The notes: a model not told the origin generated them from the letters alone. A DNA stretch of 64,000 nucleotides from Hymenobacter glacieicola (GCF_014640315.1 NZ_BMGS01000004.1:310001-374000); one strand, 5' to 3'. Positions 51,881 to 60,890 are shown, numbered from the stretch's first letter. A program made the numbers and translations.

Positions 51881-53215
51881 TTAGGAACGGAAAGAAAAAA
51901 GTCCCCGCCGGCGCCGGAGCGTCACCGGGTGCTGCGGATACTGCTGGTTGAACGCCCGCACCACATCGGCCTCATGCTGGCGATAAAACTCCGGGTCGAA
52001 GTTAGCGGCGCCCAGCTCGGCTAGTACGGTGGTAACGGGGGTGCCGGCCCGTAGCCACTGGTCCCATACGTCGTGGCGCTGGCGTAGACCCAGGGCGTTC
52101 AGGCCCGTGACGGCGAGGGTAGTATCGGAACGAAAATTCAGGCGCAATAAGTGCCGCCCGCTGGGATGCTGCCAGCAGAACGTGTGCTCGCCCGGGGGCA
52201 CTTGGGCGGGCACGCGGCCGTAGGTTTGATACTCCAGGTCGAAGAACTTGGCCGAGTTGTACCAGGGGCCCCGCTGGTAGCGCGTCGGCTGCCCGCAGAT
52301 GGTGTGGGCCACGGTTTCGCCCTGGTGCCGACCCGTGTACCATAGCTGTTCAATGGCCACCTCGCCCGCCTCGGGGCGGCGGTGCTGGGCGCAGTCGCCG
52401 GCGGCGTACACGTCGGGCAGGCTGGTTTGCAGGTACTCATCCACCAGAATTCCCCGGTCGGTTTCGGCCCCGGCCGCCTGAGCCAGCTGCCGGTTGGGCT
52501 CCACCCCAATCGAGAGGCCGACCCACTGGCAGGGCAGCTCCTGGCCCTGGGTGGTGCGCACGGCCCGCACGCGGCGCTGGGCATCCGGCAGAATCTTGGC
52601 CAGCTGGGTACGGTACTGAACGTTGATGTGATGGGCGGCTAGCTGCTGCTGAACCAGGGCGGCTTCTTGGGCGGGCAGCACGGAAGCCCAGTAGTGGGTT
52701 TCGCGCACCAGCAGCGTCACGGCAATGTTTTTGGCGCTCAGCATTTCGGCCAGCTCTACCCCAATCAGCCCGCCGCCCACTACCACGGCCTCACGCACGC
52801 CGTGCGTGTCCCGGGTCATGCGTTCCAGGTCGGGGAGGGTTACCAGGCCTTGCACCCCGGCTAGCTCCTGGCCCGGCCAGTTGGCCCGGCGGCCCGCCGA
52901 GCCGGTAGCCAGTAGCAGCTTATCGTAGGTGAGGGTAGGGCCCGTGCTCAGGCTGACGGTTTTGCGCCCGGCATCGATGGTCGTGGCCCGGGCGTGCACC
53001 AGCTCCAGGCGGTTTTCGGCCCAGAACCAGTCCTCGTAGGGCTTGATGTCTTGGGGGCGCAGGTGGCCCAGGTACACGTACATGAGGGCGGGGCGCGAAA
53101 AATGGTGCAGGCTTTCCTCCGAAACGAGGGTAATGCGGGCCGTGGGCTGAAGCTGCCGCACCGTGAGGGCGCAGGTAACGCCGGTAATGCCATTGCCGAT
53201 GATAAGGAGGTGCAT
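51881..53215 (-). CDS. FAD-dependent pyridine-nucleotide oxidoreductase
   Basis: 444 residues. N-terminal FAD site GNGITG at 7-12 and a second dinucleotide-binding VVVGGGLIGVELAE near 160-175, the NirB/rubredoxin-reductase/ferredoxin-reductase fold. AAGDCAQ closes the FAD domain. The last 120 residues (after about 320) form a less common C-terminal extension. It should take electrons from NAD(P)H and pass them on, perhaps to the downstream membrane 4Fe-4S protein. The ATG at 53215 begins the FAD motif. Confidence 0.9.
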   Translation of the reverse strand: MHLLIIGNGITGVTCALTVRQLQPTARITLVSEESLHHFSRPALMYVYLGHLRPQDIKPYEDWFWAENRLELVHARATTIDAGRKTVSLSTGPTLTYDKLLLATGSAGRRANWPGQELAGVQGLVTLPDLERMTRDTHGVREAVVVGGGLIGVELAEMLSAKNIAVTLLVRETHYWASVLPAQEAALVQQQLAAHHINVQYRTQLAKILPDAQRRVRAVRTTQGQELPCQWVGLSIGVEPNRQLAQAAGAETDRGILVDEYLQTSLPDVYAAGDCAQHRRPEAGEVAIEQLWYTGRHQGETVAHTICGQPTRYQRGPWYNSAKFFDLEYQTYGRVPAQVPPGEHTFCWQHPSGRHLLRLNFRSDTTLAVTGLNALGLRQRHDVWDQWLRAGTPVTTVLAELGAANFDPEFYRQHEADVVRAFNQQYPQHPVTLRRRRGLFSFRS

Positions 53216-53254
53216 GCAGTGCCAAGCCAGAGCGAAAAAGAAACCCGAGCTGGG

Positions 53255-53262
53255 CAAAGCTA
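53255..53262 (-). promoter_or_regulatory. Candidate -7 box of the FAD/His-tail/Fe-S operon
   Basis: Minus strand TAGCTTTG matches TAnnTTTG, about 40 nt before the ATG at 53215. No -33 TTTG at the expected distance. Confidence 0.35.
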
Positions 53263-53375
53263 CGCCGTTGTGGGGGAAGTGGTTTTTCGCGGCAGTTCCC
53301 GGCAAGTTTGCCTAACCCCGGTGAGTAGCAGCCGTACTGGTGAAGTAACTATCCATCACCAAAACTCCTACACTG

Positions 53376-53780
53376 ATGATAACGCCCCAGAACGAAGTAA
53401 ACAACGATAACGAAAACCAAAACCTGTCCGAAAACACCGAGCACGCCGCTCCCTATAGCGAGCAGCAGGAAAAGGAAAAGGAATTCAAAAAGATGATGAG
53501 CAACGGCAAGGAAGGCAACGACCCTAGCGCTTATCGTAACCAGGGCGCCGGCGGCTACACCCAGCGCTCCGACCAGAAAGACCAACTGGAAAACCTGCAC
53601 ATTGGCGGTGCCGAGGGCGTTCCGCAGGGCGGCAACACACACAACGATGCCGGGGAGCACGCCGCGGGCCCCGGCTTCGAGTCGGAGGGCAGCATTGAAC
53701 TGGACCACCAGTTGCGCACCCGCGACCAAGAGTTCGGCGAAAAGACGACCAGCGGCCCTGCCAAGCCCGTGGAAGACTAA
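53376..53780 (+). CDS. Hydrophilic, disordered small protein
   Basis: 134 residues, almost no hydrophobic residues, very rich in Asn, Gln, Glu, Gly and Lys. It contains an EKEKEFKKMM stretch, then GGYTQRSDQKDQLENLHIGG and a Gly/His-rich tail. This composition resembles stress-protective disordered proteins but no family is recognised. It is followed by a strong terminator, which supports a real gene. Divergent from the FAD oxidoreductase. Confidence 0.65.
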   Translation: MITPQNEVNNDNENQNLSENTEHAAPYSEQQEKEKEFKKMMSNGKEGNDPSAYRNQGAGGYTQRSDQKDQLENLHIGGAEGVPQGGNTHNDAGEHAAGPGFESEGSIELDHQLRTRDQEFGEKTTSGPAKPVED

Positions 53781-53814
53781 GCCTCTATCCCTTAAAACGG
53801 GTAGTACCTGCCTT

Positions 53815-53855
53815 GCCGGCTGGTTCCTACGTAGGGAGCCAGCCGGCATTTTTTT
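53815..53855 (+). terminator. Terminator of the hydrophilic protein gene
   Basis: Stem GCCGGCTGG/CCAGCCGGC with a bulged upper stem (53815-53847), followed by seven T (53849-53855), 35 bp after the stop codon. Confidence 0.85.
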
Positions 53856-54064
53856 GCCGATTTGCCCCGTTGAAAGCGCTTTTGATTGCCGGAATGACAA
53901 AAAAATAAATCAAGCAGGCTAAAGGCCGCATTAGGTTAGCAGGTTTTCCTCCCTATATCTTTAGAGTCCGATAAGACAGCTGGCGTTCGTCCGGATAGGA
54001 GCCAACCTGCTTTGCTGACTTCTTCACCCGCGCTTCCCACACCTTTTTTCAACTCAATTACTTT

Positions 54065-54775
54065 ATGGATGCCAAAACTACTACCCCAGTAGAACAGGAT
54101 GAGTTAACCCCGGACCTAAACCACGAGGAAGAAGAGCTTTCCTCTGGCAATGGCCGGTTGGCAATTATTGTCGGAATTATTGTGGCTGTGGTGGTGCTGG
54201 GCTACGTGCTGCTACCGGCCCAAGCTACGCGGCGCATTACCAACGCCATGCCCATCATGGAGTTAGGAGAAGCGAGCGTAACCGGCCACCGCGAAAAGGA
54301 AGCCGCGTCGACCACCGAAGAGGAAACTGCCAACAAAGCCGACGCTGAAGCGGAGGCAGCCGCTGTCACCAAGAAATCCATGAACCGCTCGGCCACCGCT
54401 ACCCCGGAAACGGGGGCCGCAACGGCCCTGGCAGCGCCAAGCGCCGATGCTGCCGCTGAGCCAGTGGCTATTGAGCCGGTGCCAGCCGCTCCCGCTGCCA
54501 CGGAGGCGTCACCTGCTACCGTCACCCTCTCGGGCCGAATCCTCGACGAGGAGGGCCAGCCCCTGGCCGGGGCCACCGTCATGCTGAAAGGCTCGCGCAG
54601 GGTTGCCGGCACCGATGCCAACGGCAACTACAGCATTGAAGTACCGGCCGGCGACAACACGCTGGTGTATGGCTACGGCGGCTACGAGGACCACGAAGTG
54701 CACGCTCGCAACGGCCAAGCCCAGAACGTTACCCTGGTACCGCGCGAGGATGCTCCGCGCCGCCGGCGCCGATAA
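54065..54775 (+). CDS. Membrane-anchored protein with a CarboxypepD-regulatory-like domain
   Basis: 236 residues. A short acidic cytosolic head, one transmembrane helix (about 32-50), a long Ala/Glu/Thr-rich spacer (60-150), then a beta-sandwich of the CarboxypepD_reg-like type at about 152-228 (GRILDEEGQPLAGATVMLKGSRRVAGTDANGNYSI), and an Arg-rich end. This domain is common at the N-terminus of TonB-dependent receptors; here it stands alone on a membrane stalk. Role unknown. A bidirectional terminator follows. Confidence 0.8.
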   Translation: MDAKTTTPVEQDELTPDLNHEEEELSSGNGRLAIIVGIIVAVVVLGYVLLPAQATRRITNAMPIMELGEASVTGHREKEAASTTEEETANKADAEAEAAAVTKKSMNRSATATPETGAATALAAPSADAAAEPVAIEPVPAAPAATEASPATVTLSGRILDEEGQPLAGATVMLKGSRRVAGTDANGNYSIEVPAGDNTLVYGYGGYEDHEVHARNGQAQNVTLVPREDAPRRRRR

Positions 54776-54828
54776 GCAAAACAATGTTGTGTGGCTGGCG
54801 TCCGTTTTAACGCTACAAGCACCTAACT

Positions 54829-54866
54829 ACAACAGGCCCCGCCGGTAATCCGGCGGGGCCTGTTGT
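54829..54866. terminator. Bidirectional terminator between convergent genes
   Basis: A perfect 17-bp GC-rich stem (54829-54845 with 54850-54866) and TAAT loop, between the stalk protein gene and the permease gene. TATTCT follows on the plus strand and TAGTTAGG on the minus strand, so the T-tracts are modest. Confidence 0.75.
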
Positions 54867-54890
54867 ATTCTACTGATCGGCAAGTTCTTA

Positions 54891-56363
54891 CTACGGCTCG
54901 GGGGTAGGGGGCGGACTGCTACCCAGGCGTTTACCAAACAAGAAATACACCGGCACGCCCAGGGCCACCAGCAGCAGGCCGCGCTGGGCAAACTTGGAGT
55001 TTTCGGGGTCGGTGAGCAGGATAAAGCAGAAGGCCGAGGCCAGCACCACGTACAGCAGGGGCACCAGCGGGTAGCCGAAGGCGCGGTAGGGGCGGGGTGC
55101 CTCGGGGCGGGTGCGGCGCAAGATGAAAATGCCGATGATGGTGATGACGTAAAACAGAATTACGGAGAACATAACGTAGTTCAACAACTCCCCATAGGAA
55201 CCCGACAGGCACAGCCCGCAGGCCCAGGCGCACTGGGCCCACAAGGCCACGCTGGGCACGCCAGCCTTGTTGAGGCGGCCCATGCCCGAAAAGAACACCC
55301 CGTCGCGGGCCATGGCATAGTAGGCCCGGGCCCCCGACATCAGAATGCTGTTGTCGGCGCTGAAGGTGCTGATCATAATCAGGACGGCCATCACGTAGGC
55401 GCCCGGCGCGCCCAGAATGCTTTCGGCGGCGGCCGTGCCTACCCGCTCGTTGGTGGCGTACATAATGCCGCGGCCCAGCACGTCGGTAGCATTCGGGTCG
55501 CCCTGCAGGGGTAGCACCAGCAGGTACACCACGTTAATCAGGATGTAAAGAGCCGTTACGATGGCCGTACCCAGGGCCATGCTCAGCACAATAGTACGCT
55601 CGGGCTTCACAATTTCGTCGCCCGAAAAGCCGATGTTGTTCCAGGAGTCGGAGCTGAACAAGGAGCCCGTCATGGCCAGGCCAATGGCCGTTACTAAGGC
55701 TCCGGTGGTCAGCGGCACGCCCTGGCCGGCGGCGTTGAAGCTCATGGCCTGCCACACGTTCTGGAAGTTCTGACTAACGGCCTGGTCGTTGATGCCAAAC
55801 AGAAACCCGCACAGAATCAATAGGGCCAGGGCAATCAGCTTGGTGCTGCCGAACACGTTGGCAATCAGCTTGCCCGAGCGCACGCCCCGAGAGTTGATAA
55901 ACGTCAGGAAAATCAGCAAGCCAATGGCCAGCAGCTGCACCGTGGTAAACTTGAACGCCCCGGCTTCCAGGAGTACGTTGCTTTCCGAAAACCAGGGAAT
56001 CAGCACCCCGGTAAAGCGGGCGAAGGCCACGGCCACGGCCGCAATAACCCCGGTCTGGATTACCAGAAACAGCGTCCAGCCGTATAGAAAGGCCACGAGC
56101 TTGTTGTAGGCCTCGCGCAGGTACACGTACTGACCACCCACCTTGGGAAACATGGAGGACAGCTCGCCGTAGCTCACGGCCCCGGCCAGGGTAATGACGC
56201 CCGTCACCAGCCACACGACCAGCATCCAGCCGGCCGAGCCCACCAGCCGGGCAATGCCCGTGGAGACGATAAAAATGCCGGAGCCAATCATGCTGCCGGT
56301 CACAATCATGACGGCATCAAACAGCGTAATGGCCCGCTGAAAATGACCTTGTTTTTCGGACAT
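54891..56363 (-). CDS. APC-family amino acid permease
   Basis: 490 residues with about 12 membrane helices. The first-helix motif GSMIGSGIFIVSTGIAR and PKVGGQYVYLREAYNKLVAFLYGWT are typical of APC transporters in the L-type/cationic amino acid branch. Proton- or exchange-driven amino acid transport at the inner membrane. Specific substrate unknown. Monocistronic. Confidence 0.92.
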   Translation of the reverse strand: MSEKQGHFQRAITLFDAVMIVTGSMIGSGIFIVSTGIARLVGSAGWMLVVWLVTGVITLAGAVSYGELSSMFPKVGGQYVYLREAYNKLVAFLYGWTLFLVIQTGVIAAVAVAFARFTGVLIPWFSESNVLLEAGAFKFTTVQLLAIGLLIFLTFINSRGVRSGKLIANVFGSTKLIALALLILCGFLFGINDQAVSQNFQNVWQAMSFNAAGQGVPLTTGALVTAIGLAMTGSLFSSDSWNNIGFSGDEIVKPERTIVLSMALGTAIVTALYILINVVYLLVLPLQGDPNATDVLGRGIMYATNERVGTAAAESILGAPGAYVMAVLIMISTFSADNSILMSGARAYYAMARDGVFFSGMGRLNKAGVPSVALWAQCAWACGLCLSGSYGELLNYVMFSVILFYVITIIGIFILRRTRPEAPRPYRAFGYPLVPLLYVVLASAFCFILLTDPENSKFAQRGLLLVALGVPVYFLFGKRLGSSPPPTPEP

Positions 56364-56708
56364 AAAGGGAGAGTAAAGGGTGTTTCGGGCCGGAAGATAG
56401 AAGATTAGCCCGGAGATAAGGGCAAAGGCGCGCTGCCCCGCGCCTGGTTTCTGCGTAGACGGCGGGTGCCTTCTCCTGTTTCCGCTGATTTGAAAAACGA
56501 TGCGCGCCAGCTCAGCGGTAGTGAGCCGGTTGCCGCGCGGTGGCTGCGCCCGGCTGCCCGGGGCCGCAACTGGCCTGCGCCATCCACTCGGCCATATTTC
56601 TTGTAGTTTACCAAGGCCGGTAGCCTATCTTCCAGCCCAGAATAGCTTCCGGCGTACGCTCCCATCCAAACCCCTATTTTTGCCAGCCCATTTCCCTGGG
56701 TTTCCTGC
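56364..56708. other. 345-bp region between divergent permease and envelope-protein genes
   Basis: GC-rich, non-coding. A possible plus-strand -7 box TATTTTTG lies at 56675-56682, 27 nt before the 914-residue protein gene. Nothing else is recognised. Confidence 0.45.
56675..56682 (+). promoter_or_regulatory. Candidate -7 box for the 914-residue protein gene
   Basis: TATTTTTG matches TAnnTTTG 27 nt before the ATG at 56709. No clear -33 box, so only partial support. Confidence 0.4.
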
Positions 56709-59453
56709 ATGTCGCAACGAGTACTGGTATTTCTGACGGGTTTGCTACTGCTCACGGCGCTGGGCTCCTACGTGTATTACCGCCGCACTGTAGCGCGCGT
56801 ACCCGTGGACCCCTGGGCCCTGGTGCCCGACGATGCCGTGCTGGTTACCGTCACCCGCGACCATCCTACGCTGGTGCGCCACCTCAAGGAAACCCAGCTC
56901 TGGGACAACCTGACGGCCGTGCGCTACTTCCAGCAGATGGAAGACAACCTGGCCCTGGCCGACAGCCTGACCGGGGGGCGCAACGTGGTGCTGCGCTTTC
57001 TGGGCCGGAAGCGGGTCTTGACTTCCCTGCACGTCACGAGTCCCGGCCGCTTCGATATCCTGTTTCAGGTGCCCATCAGCAGCGTGCGGGAATACCGGCA
57101 AGTGCGCAGCCTGGTGGAAGGACTCAGCCGCGACCCGCGCTTCCTGGTTACTACCCGCGACTACCGGGACGAAGTGCTGACCGAGGTACGGCCCCGGTCC
57201 GGCGCGGGGGAGGGCGTAACCATGCTCAACTACCGCAACCACCTGCTGATCAGTGCCAATCCGGCGCTGGTAGAGGCCGTGGCCCGTCGCCTGGAAAACC
57301 TGGATGCCTCTACCGTCGCGGCCGAGTTCCAGAGCACCGATTACTTTCAGCTCCGCGACGTGGATGCCACCCTACTGCTCAACCAGCGGCGGCTACCCCA
57401 ACTCATGAACGTGTTCTTTCGCCAGGAGCTGGGCACTGAAATAGCCGCCGTGGCCAGTCTGGCCCGCAACGAAATGGCCCAACTCAAGCTGGTCGGCAAC
57501 AAGGTGGTCCTCAACGGTTTTGCCAACCCCGAAACCGCCCGCGACGCCCTGCACCAGCGGCTGGTGGGCCAGCCCGCCCAGCGCCTGCACATGGCCGAAG
57601 TACTCCCCTTGCGCACGGCCCTGGTGGTGCACCTGGGCCTGGGCCCGGCCGCGGCCCTGCGCGGTACCCGCCAGCCCCTGACCCTCACCGACTCCCTGGC
57701 CCCGGGTGTGCAACCTCTCCTGGATAGTCTCACGGCTCAGCTCAGCCAGGAAGTAGCTCTGTGCTACCTGGCAACGGCCTCGGCCCGGGCGCGGCCGGGC
57801 AAGCTGGCGGTGGCTTACACGGCCAACCCCGCGAAGGTGGGGCTGCTGCTGGGCCAAATGCGGCGGGCCGTGGGGGCCAGCCCGGCCTTTGGGCGGGTGG
57901 GGGCCTATCAGCTGCACCAAACCGGCGTGCCCGAGCTTCCGCAGCTGCTGCTAGGGTCCTTGTTCAAGGGTTTCGGGCCGCAGCCGGTGGTAGCGCAGGT
58001 AGGCAATTACGTGGCCTTTGGCGACGACGAGCCCGCCCTGCGCCAGTGGCTGACGGATGTAGCGGCCGGGGAAGTCTGGAGCCGCTCGCCTACCCAGGTT
58101 TCTTTCCTACAAGATACCCAACCCCTGGCCCGGCTGAGCATTATGCTGGACACGCGCAACTGTTGGAACCTGCTGCTGCGGGGCCTGCAGGAAGAGCGCC
58201 GGGCCGGACTGCTGCGCAATGAAAGCCTGTTCAAGCGCTTTCCCCAAATTGCCATGCAGTGGGTGCCGGCGGCCAACGAGCGGGAAGCCGGCGCCCAGTA
58301 CTTCACCCAGTTTGTGTTGCGCCACCCGGCCGTAGGGCCCGCCGTGGCCCGCCCCCAAAACCCCAACGGCACGGGCAGCGTGCTCGATTTTAAGCTACCC
58401 CTCAGTTCCTCGCCCGAGCTGGTAACGGTAGCCGGGACCAAGCTGCCGGGCGTGCTGGTGCAGGATACGGCCCGGGTGCTTCACTACGTCACCCCCGACA
58501 ACGTGGTGGCCTGGTCTGATTCCTTGCCCGGGCCGGTAGTAGGACCGATTTACCGCCTGCCCGGCGGCACGGGCGTGTTGCTGGCTACTCCCAGCCAGCT
58601 GTTTCAGTACAATAGCAGCGGGCAGGTGCAGCCCAACTTCCCCCTGAACCTGCCCGATACCGTGCGGGCTACCTCCCTGAGCATTTCGCCCCCCGCCGGG
58701 GGCGCGGTGCGGCGCCTGCTGGTGGCCGGGGCCAGTGGCAACCTGTTTCTCTACGATACTCAAGGCCGGGCCTACCCCGGCTGGCAGCCCAAGCAACTGG
58801 AGTTCCGGCTGGCCGGTCCGCCCCAGTACCTGACGGTGGATGGGCGCGACGTAGTTCTGGTGCTGCTGGAAAACGGCTACGTGTACGCCTTCGACCAGGC
58901 CGGCGCGCCCTATCCCGGCTTTCCTATTAGTATAGGGGCCCGCCTGGGCAGCGGCGTGCTCGTGGAAACCGGCACCTCTTTCAGCCGCACCCGCCTCACG
59001 GTGGTTAGCCAGCGCGGCGAGCGGGTCACCTTCAACCTCAGCGGCGACGTGTTGAGCCGCGCCCGGGTGGCCACCTGGAGCCGTACCACCCAGTTCCGGC
59101 TGGTTCCCGATCAGGAGCAGCGCGCCTACGTGGTGGTGCGCGAAGACGGGGGGCAGCTGACGATGTTCAGCCCCGCCGGCCAGCAGTTGCTTAGCCAGCG
59201 CTTTATCACTTCGGCTCCGCGCTCGGTGCAGTTCTTCAGCTTCGGGCCGGGGCGGCAGGTGTACGCCCTCACGGAAACCGGCCCCGGCAAGGCCTACCTC
59301 TACGATGCCCGGGCCCGCCTGGTGGGGGACCAGCCCTTCGACAGCAGCACCCCCCAAATTGGGCTCACCCATGACCCCGCCACCGGCTTGTACCACCTCT
59401 TCCGGGTAGTGGGCAATGAGCTGCGCCGCACCGACGTGCGACTGGCCCAGTAG
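56709..59453 (+). CDS. Large envelope protein with C-terminal beta-propeller-like region
   Basis: 914 residues. One N-terminal membrane helix (about 5-25) anchors a long extracytoplasmic part. Residues 30-560 are mixed alpha/beta with DUF3352-like pattern (VPDDAVLVTVTRDHPTLVRHL, FEXXXXKPQVVAQVGNYVAFGDDEPALRQWL-like segments). Residues about 600-910 show repeated NXFLYDXXGXXYPGW-type strands (GNLFLYDTQGRAYPGW, GYVYAFDQAGAPYPGF) of a PQQ/VCBS-like propeller. Function unknown. No partner gene is evident. Confidence 0.8.
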   Translation: MSQRVLVFLTGLLLLTALGSYVYYRRTVARVPVDPWALVPDDAVLVTVTRDHPTLVRHLKETQLWDNLTAVRYFQQMEDNLALADSLTGGRNVVLRFLGRKRVLTSLHVTSPGRFDILFQVPISSVREYRQVRSLVEGLSRDPRFLVTTRDYRDEVLTEVRPRSGAGEGVTMLNYRNHLLISANPALVEAVARRLENLDASTVAAEFQSTDYFQLRDVDATLLLNQRRLPQLMNVFFRQELGTEIAAVASLARNEMAQLKLVGNKVVLNGFANPETARDALHQRLVGQPAQRLHMAEVLPLRTALVVHLGLGPAAALRGTRQPLTLTDSLAPGVQPLLDSLTAQLSQEVALCYLATASARARPGKLAVAYTANPAKVGLLLGQMRRAVGASPAFGRVGAYQLHQTGVPELPQLLLGSLFKGFGPQPVVAQVGNYVAFGDDEPALRQWLTDVAAGEVWSRSPTQVSFLQDTQPLARLSIMLDTRNCWNLLLRGLQEERRAGLLRNESLFKRFPQIAMQWVPAANEREAGAQYFTQFVLRHPAVGPAVARPQNPNGTGSVLDFKLPLSSSPELVTVAGTKLPGVLVQDTARVLHYVTPDNVVAWSDSLPGPVVGPIYRLPGGTGVLLATPSQLFQYNSSGQVQPNFPLNLPDTVRATSLSISPPAGGAVRRLLVAGASGNLFLYDTQGRAYPGWQPKQLEFRLAGPPQYLTVDGRDVVLVLLENGYVYAFDQAGAPYPGFPISIGARLGSGVLVETGTSFSRTRLTVVSQRGERVTFNLSGDVLSRARVATWSRTTQFRLVPDQEQRAYVVVREDGGQLTMFSPAGQQLLSQRFITSAPRSVQFFSFGPGRQVYALTETGPGKAYLYDARARLVGDQPFDSSTPQIGLTHDPATGLYHLFRVVGNELRRTDVRLAQ

Positions 59454-59462
59454 GCGGTGATT

Positions 59463-59684
59463 CGGTGAGGTAGTGAGGTAGCGAAACAGTGGTTGCGCAG
59501 GGAAGTAAAAAGGGGGCAGCGAGTTAATAAATAAGCCCGGCTGTCATCCTGACGAAGGAAGGACCTTATCCCGCGTAACGATAATCGTAATAACAACTTG
59601 TTCTCGCGGGATAAGGTCCTTCCTTCGTCAGGATGACAGCCGGGTTCCACTCGCCTATCCGGCCACTAACTCACTACCTCACCG
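59463..59684. repeat. Outer inverted repeat enclosing the REP-like element
   Basis: CGGTGAGGTAGTGAG (59463-59477) pairs exactly with 59670-59684 around the 40-bp palindrome. The right arm runs into the last two codons of the corA gene. The arms themselves contain a tandem GTGAGGTA. Confidence 0.6.
59536..59644. repeat. REP-like palindromic element, copy 2 (40-bp perfect arms)
   Basis: Arms 59536-59575 and 59605-59644 are perfect inverted repeats of 40 bp beginning CCCGGCTGTCATCCTGACGA. The 29-nt loop contains ACGATAATCGT and GTAATAACAAC. TGTCATCC, GAAGGACCTT and the GTAA-AAC loop are shared with the element at 25115-25228, so both belong to one family of dispersed elements. Confidence 0.85.
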
Positions 59685-60890
59685 CTTGGTTAGCCAGCCT
59701 TTGCGGTAGAAATAGGTGAGCTGGCCGATGACAATTAGTGCCAGCACTGCCAGAAGAATGGGGTAGCCCCAGGGACTGTAGAGCTCCGGCATGTTGAGGT
59801 AGTTGATGCGGCCGTCGGGGGCTTCGCGCTGGAAGTTCATGCCGTAGAGACCCACCACAAAGCTGAGCGGAATGAAGATGCTACTGATAATGGTCAGCAC
59901 TTTCATGACCTCGTTGGCCCGGTTGCTCTGGTCCGACATGTATAGGTCAATCAGGCTGCTGACGGTTTCACGGTAGCTTTCGGCCAGGTCCAGGGCCTGA
60001 ATGGCGTGGTCGTAGCAGTCCTTGAAGAATACCTTGATTTCTTCCGGTATTTCCTCGTCGGGCAGGCGCAACAGCTCGGCAATCTTGTCGCGCTCCGGGT
60101 ACACCAAGCGGCGAAATCGGACGATGTCCTTTTTGATGTGCAGAATCCGGTTCAGTACCCGCCGGTCGGAGTTGCCCTGGAAAATGCGCTCCTCCAGAAC
60201 CTCCAGGTAGTCGCCGATGGCGGCCATGGTGGGGTAGTAATGGTCGAGTACCACGTCGGTGAGGGCGTAGGCCAGGTATAGGGAGCTGCGCCTGCGGATG
60301 GTGCTGCGGGTGGAGCGCAGTCGCTGGCGCACGGCCTCCAGGCAATCCTCGTAATCATCCTGGAAGGTGAGCACGTAGTTGGGGCCGGTAAAGATGGACA
60401 GCTGATCGTCGTCGATGTCGAGCAGGCGGGTAAACTCCGTCATGCGCGAAACCAGGAACAGGCCGTCCTCGGTTTCCTCCACTTTGGCCCGCTGAAAGTC
60501 GCCCAGCACGTCCTCCATTTGCAGGGGGTGAATGCGGAAGTCCTCCTGCAGGCGCTGCATCAGGGGCAGGTCGTCGTAGCCGCGCACGTCAATCCAGTGC
60601 CGGCGCTCGGGGTGCTGGCGGAAGTACGCCAGTAGGTGGTCGTAGTCATGATATTCCCGCTCCTCCAGAAAGTCATCGGCGTAGGAAATCAGAAACAGCC
60701 GGGGTTTCAGGGAGTCCTCCCGAACAACCAGCGTGCCCGGGCGCTGCCCCACGGCCTGTTGTCGGGCTTGGCGCGTGGCGTCGTGGTCGGCAATGCCGCG
60801 GGAGTGGAGCTGTTCTTCTTCCTCCTCCTGCAAGGGTAGGACGGGGGGCGGGGTAGTAGTAAGGGGAGTGGGCTCAGGGGCAGACATCAT
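59679..60890 (-). CDS. corA: Magnesium/cobalt transporter CorA family
   Basis: 403 residues. A long cytosolic N-terminal domain is followed by two C-terminal helices. The pore signature GMN is in FVVGLYGMNFQREAPDGR, and the loop after it is acidic as expected. Homopentameric divalent-cation channel in the inner membrane. The ATG at 60890 (MMSAPEP) is chosen; the frame extends 9 bp further only to a TTG. The N-terminal head is Pro/Glu-rich (PLQEEEEEQL). Its stop codon lies within the outer inverted repeat. Confidence 0.93.
   Translation of the reverse strand: MMSAPEPTPLTTTPPPVLPLQEEEEEQLHSRGIADHDATRQARQQAVGQRPGTLVVREDSLKPRLFLISYADDFLEEREYHDYDHLLAYFRQHPERRHWIDVRGYDDLPLMQRLQEDFRIHPLQMEDVLGDFQRAKVEETEDGLFLVSRMTEFTRLLDIDDDQLSIFTGPNYVLTFQDDYEDCLEAVRQRLRSTRSTIRRRSSLYLAYALTDVVLDHYYPTMAAIGDYLEVLEERIFQGNSDRRVLNRILHIKKDIVRFRRLVYPERDKIAELLRLPDEEIPEEIKVFFKDCYDHAIQALDLAESYRETVSSLIDLYMSDQSNRANEVMKVLTIISSIFIPLSFVVGLYGMNFQREAPDGRINYLNMPELYSPWGYPILLAVLALIVIGQLTYFYRKGWLTKR

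Noticed and set aside
58395..59396. 333-codon minus-strand frame in the 914-residue protein gene
   Set aside because: Antisense shadow, no promoter and no recognisable content.
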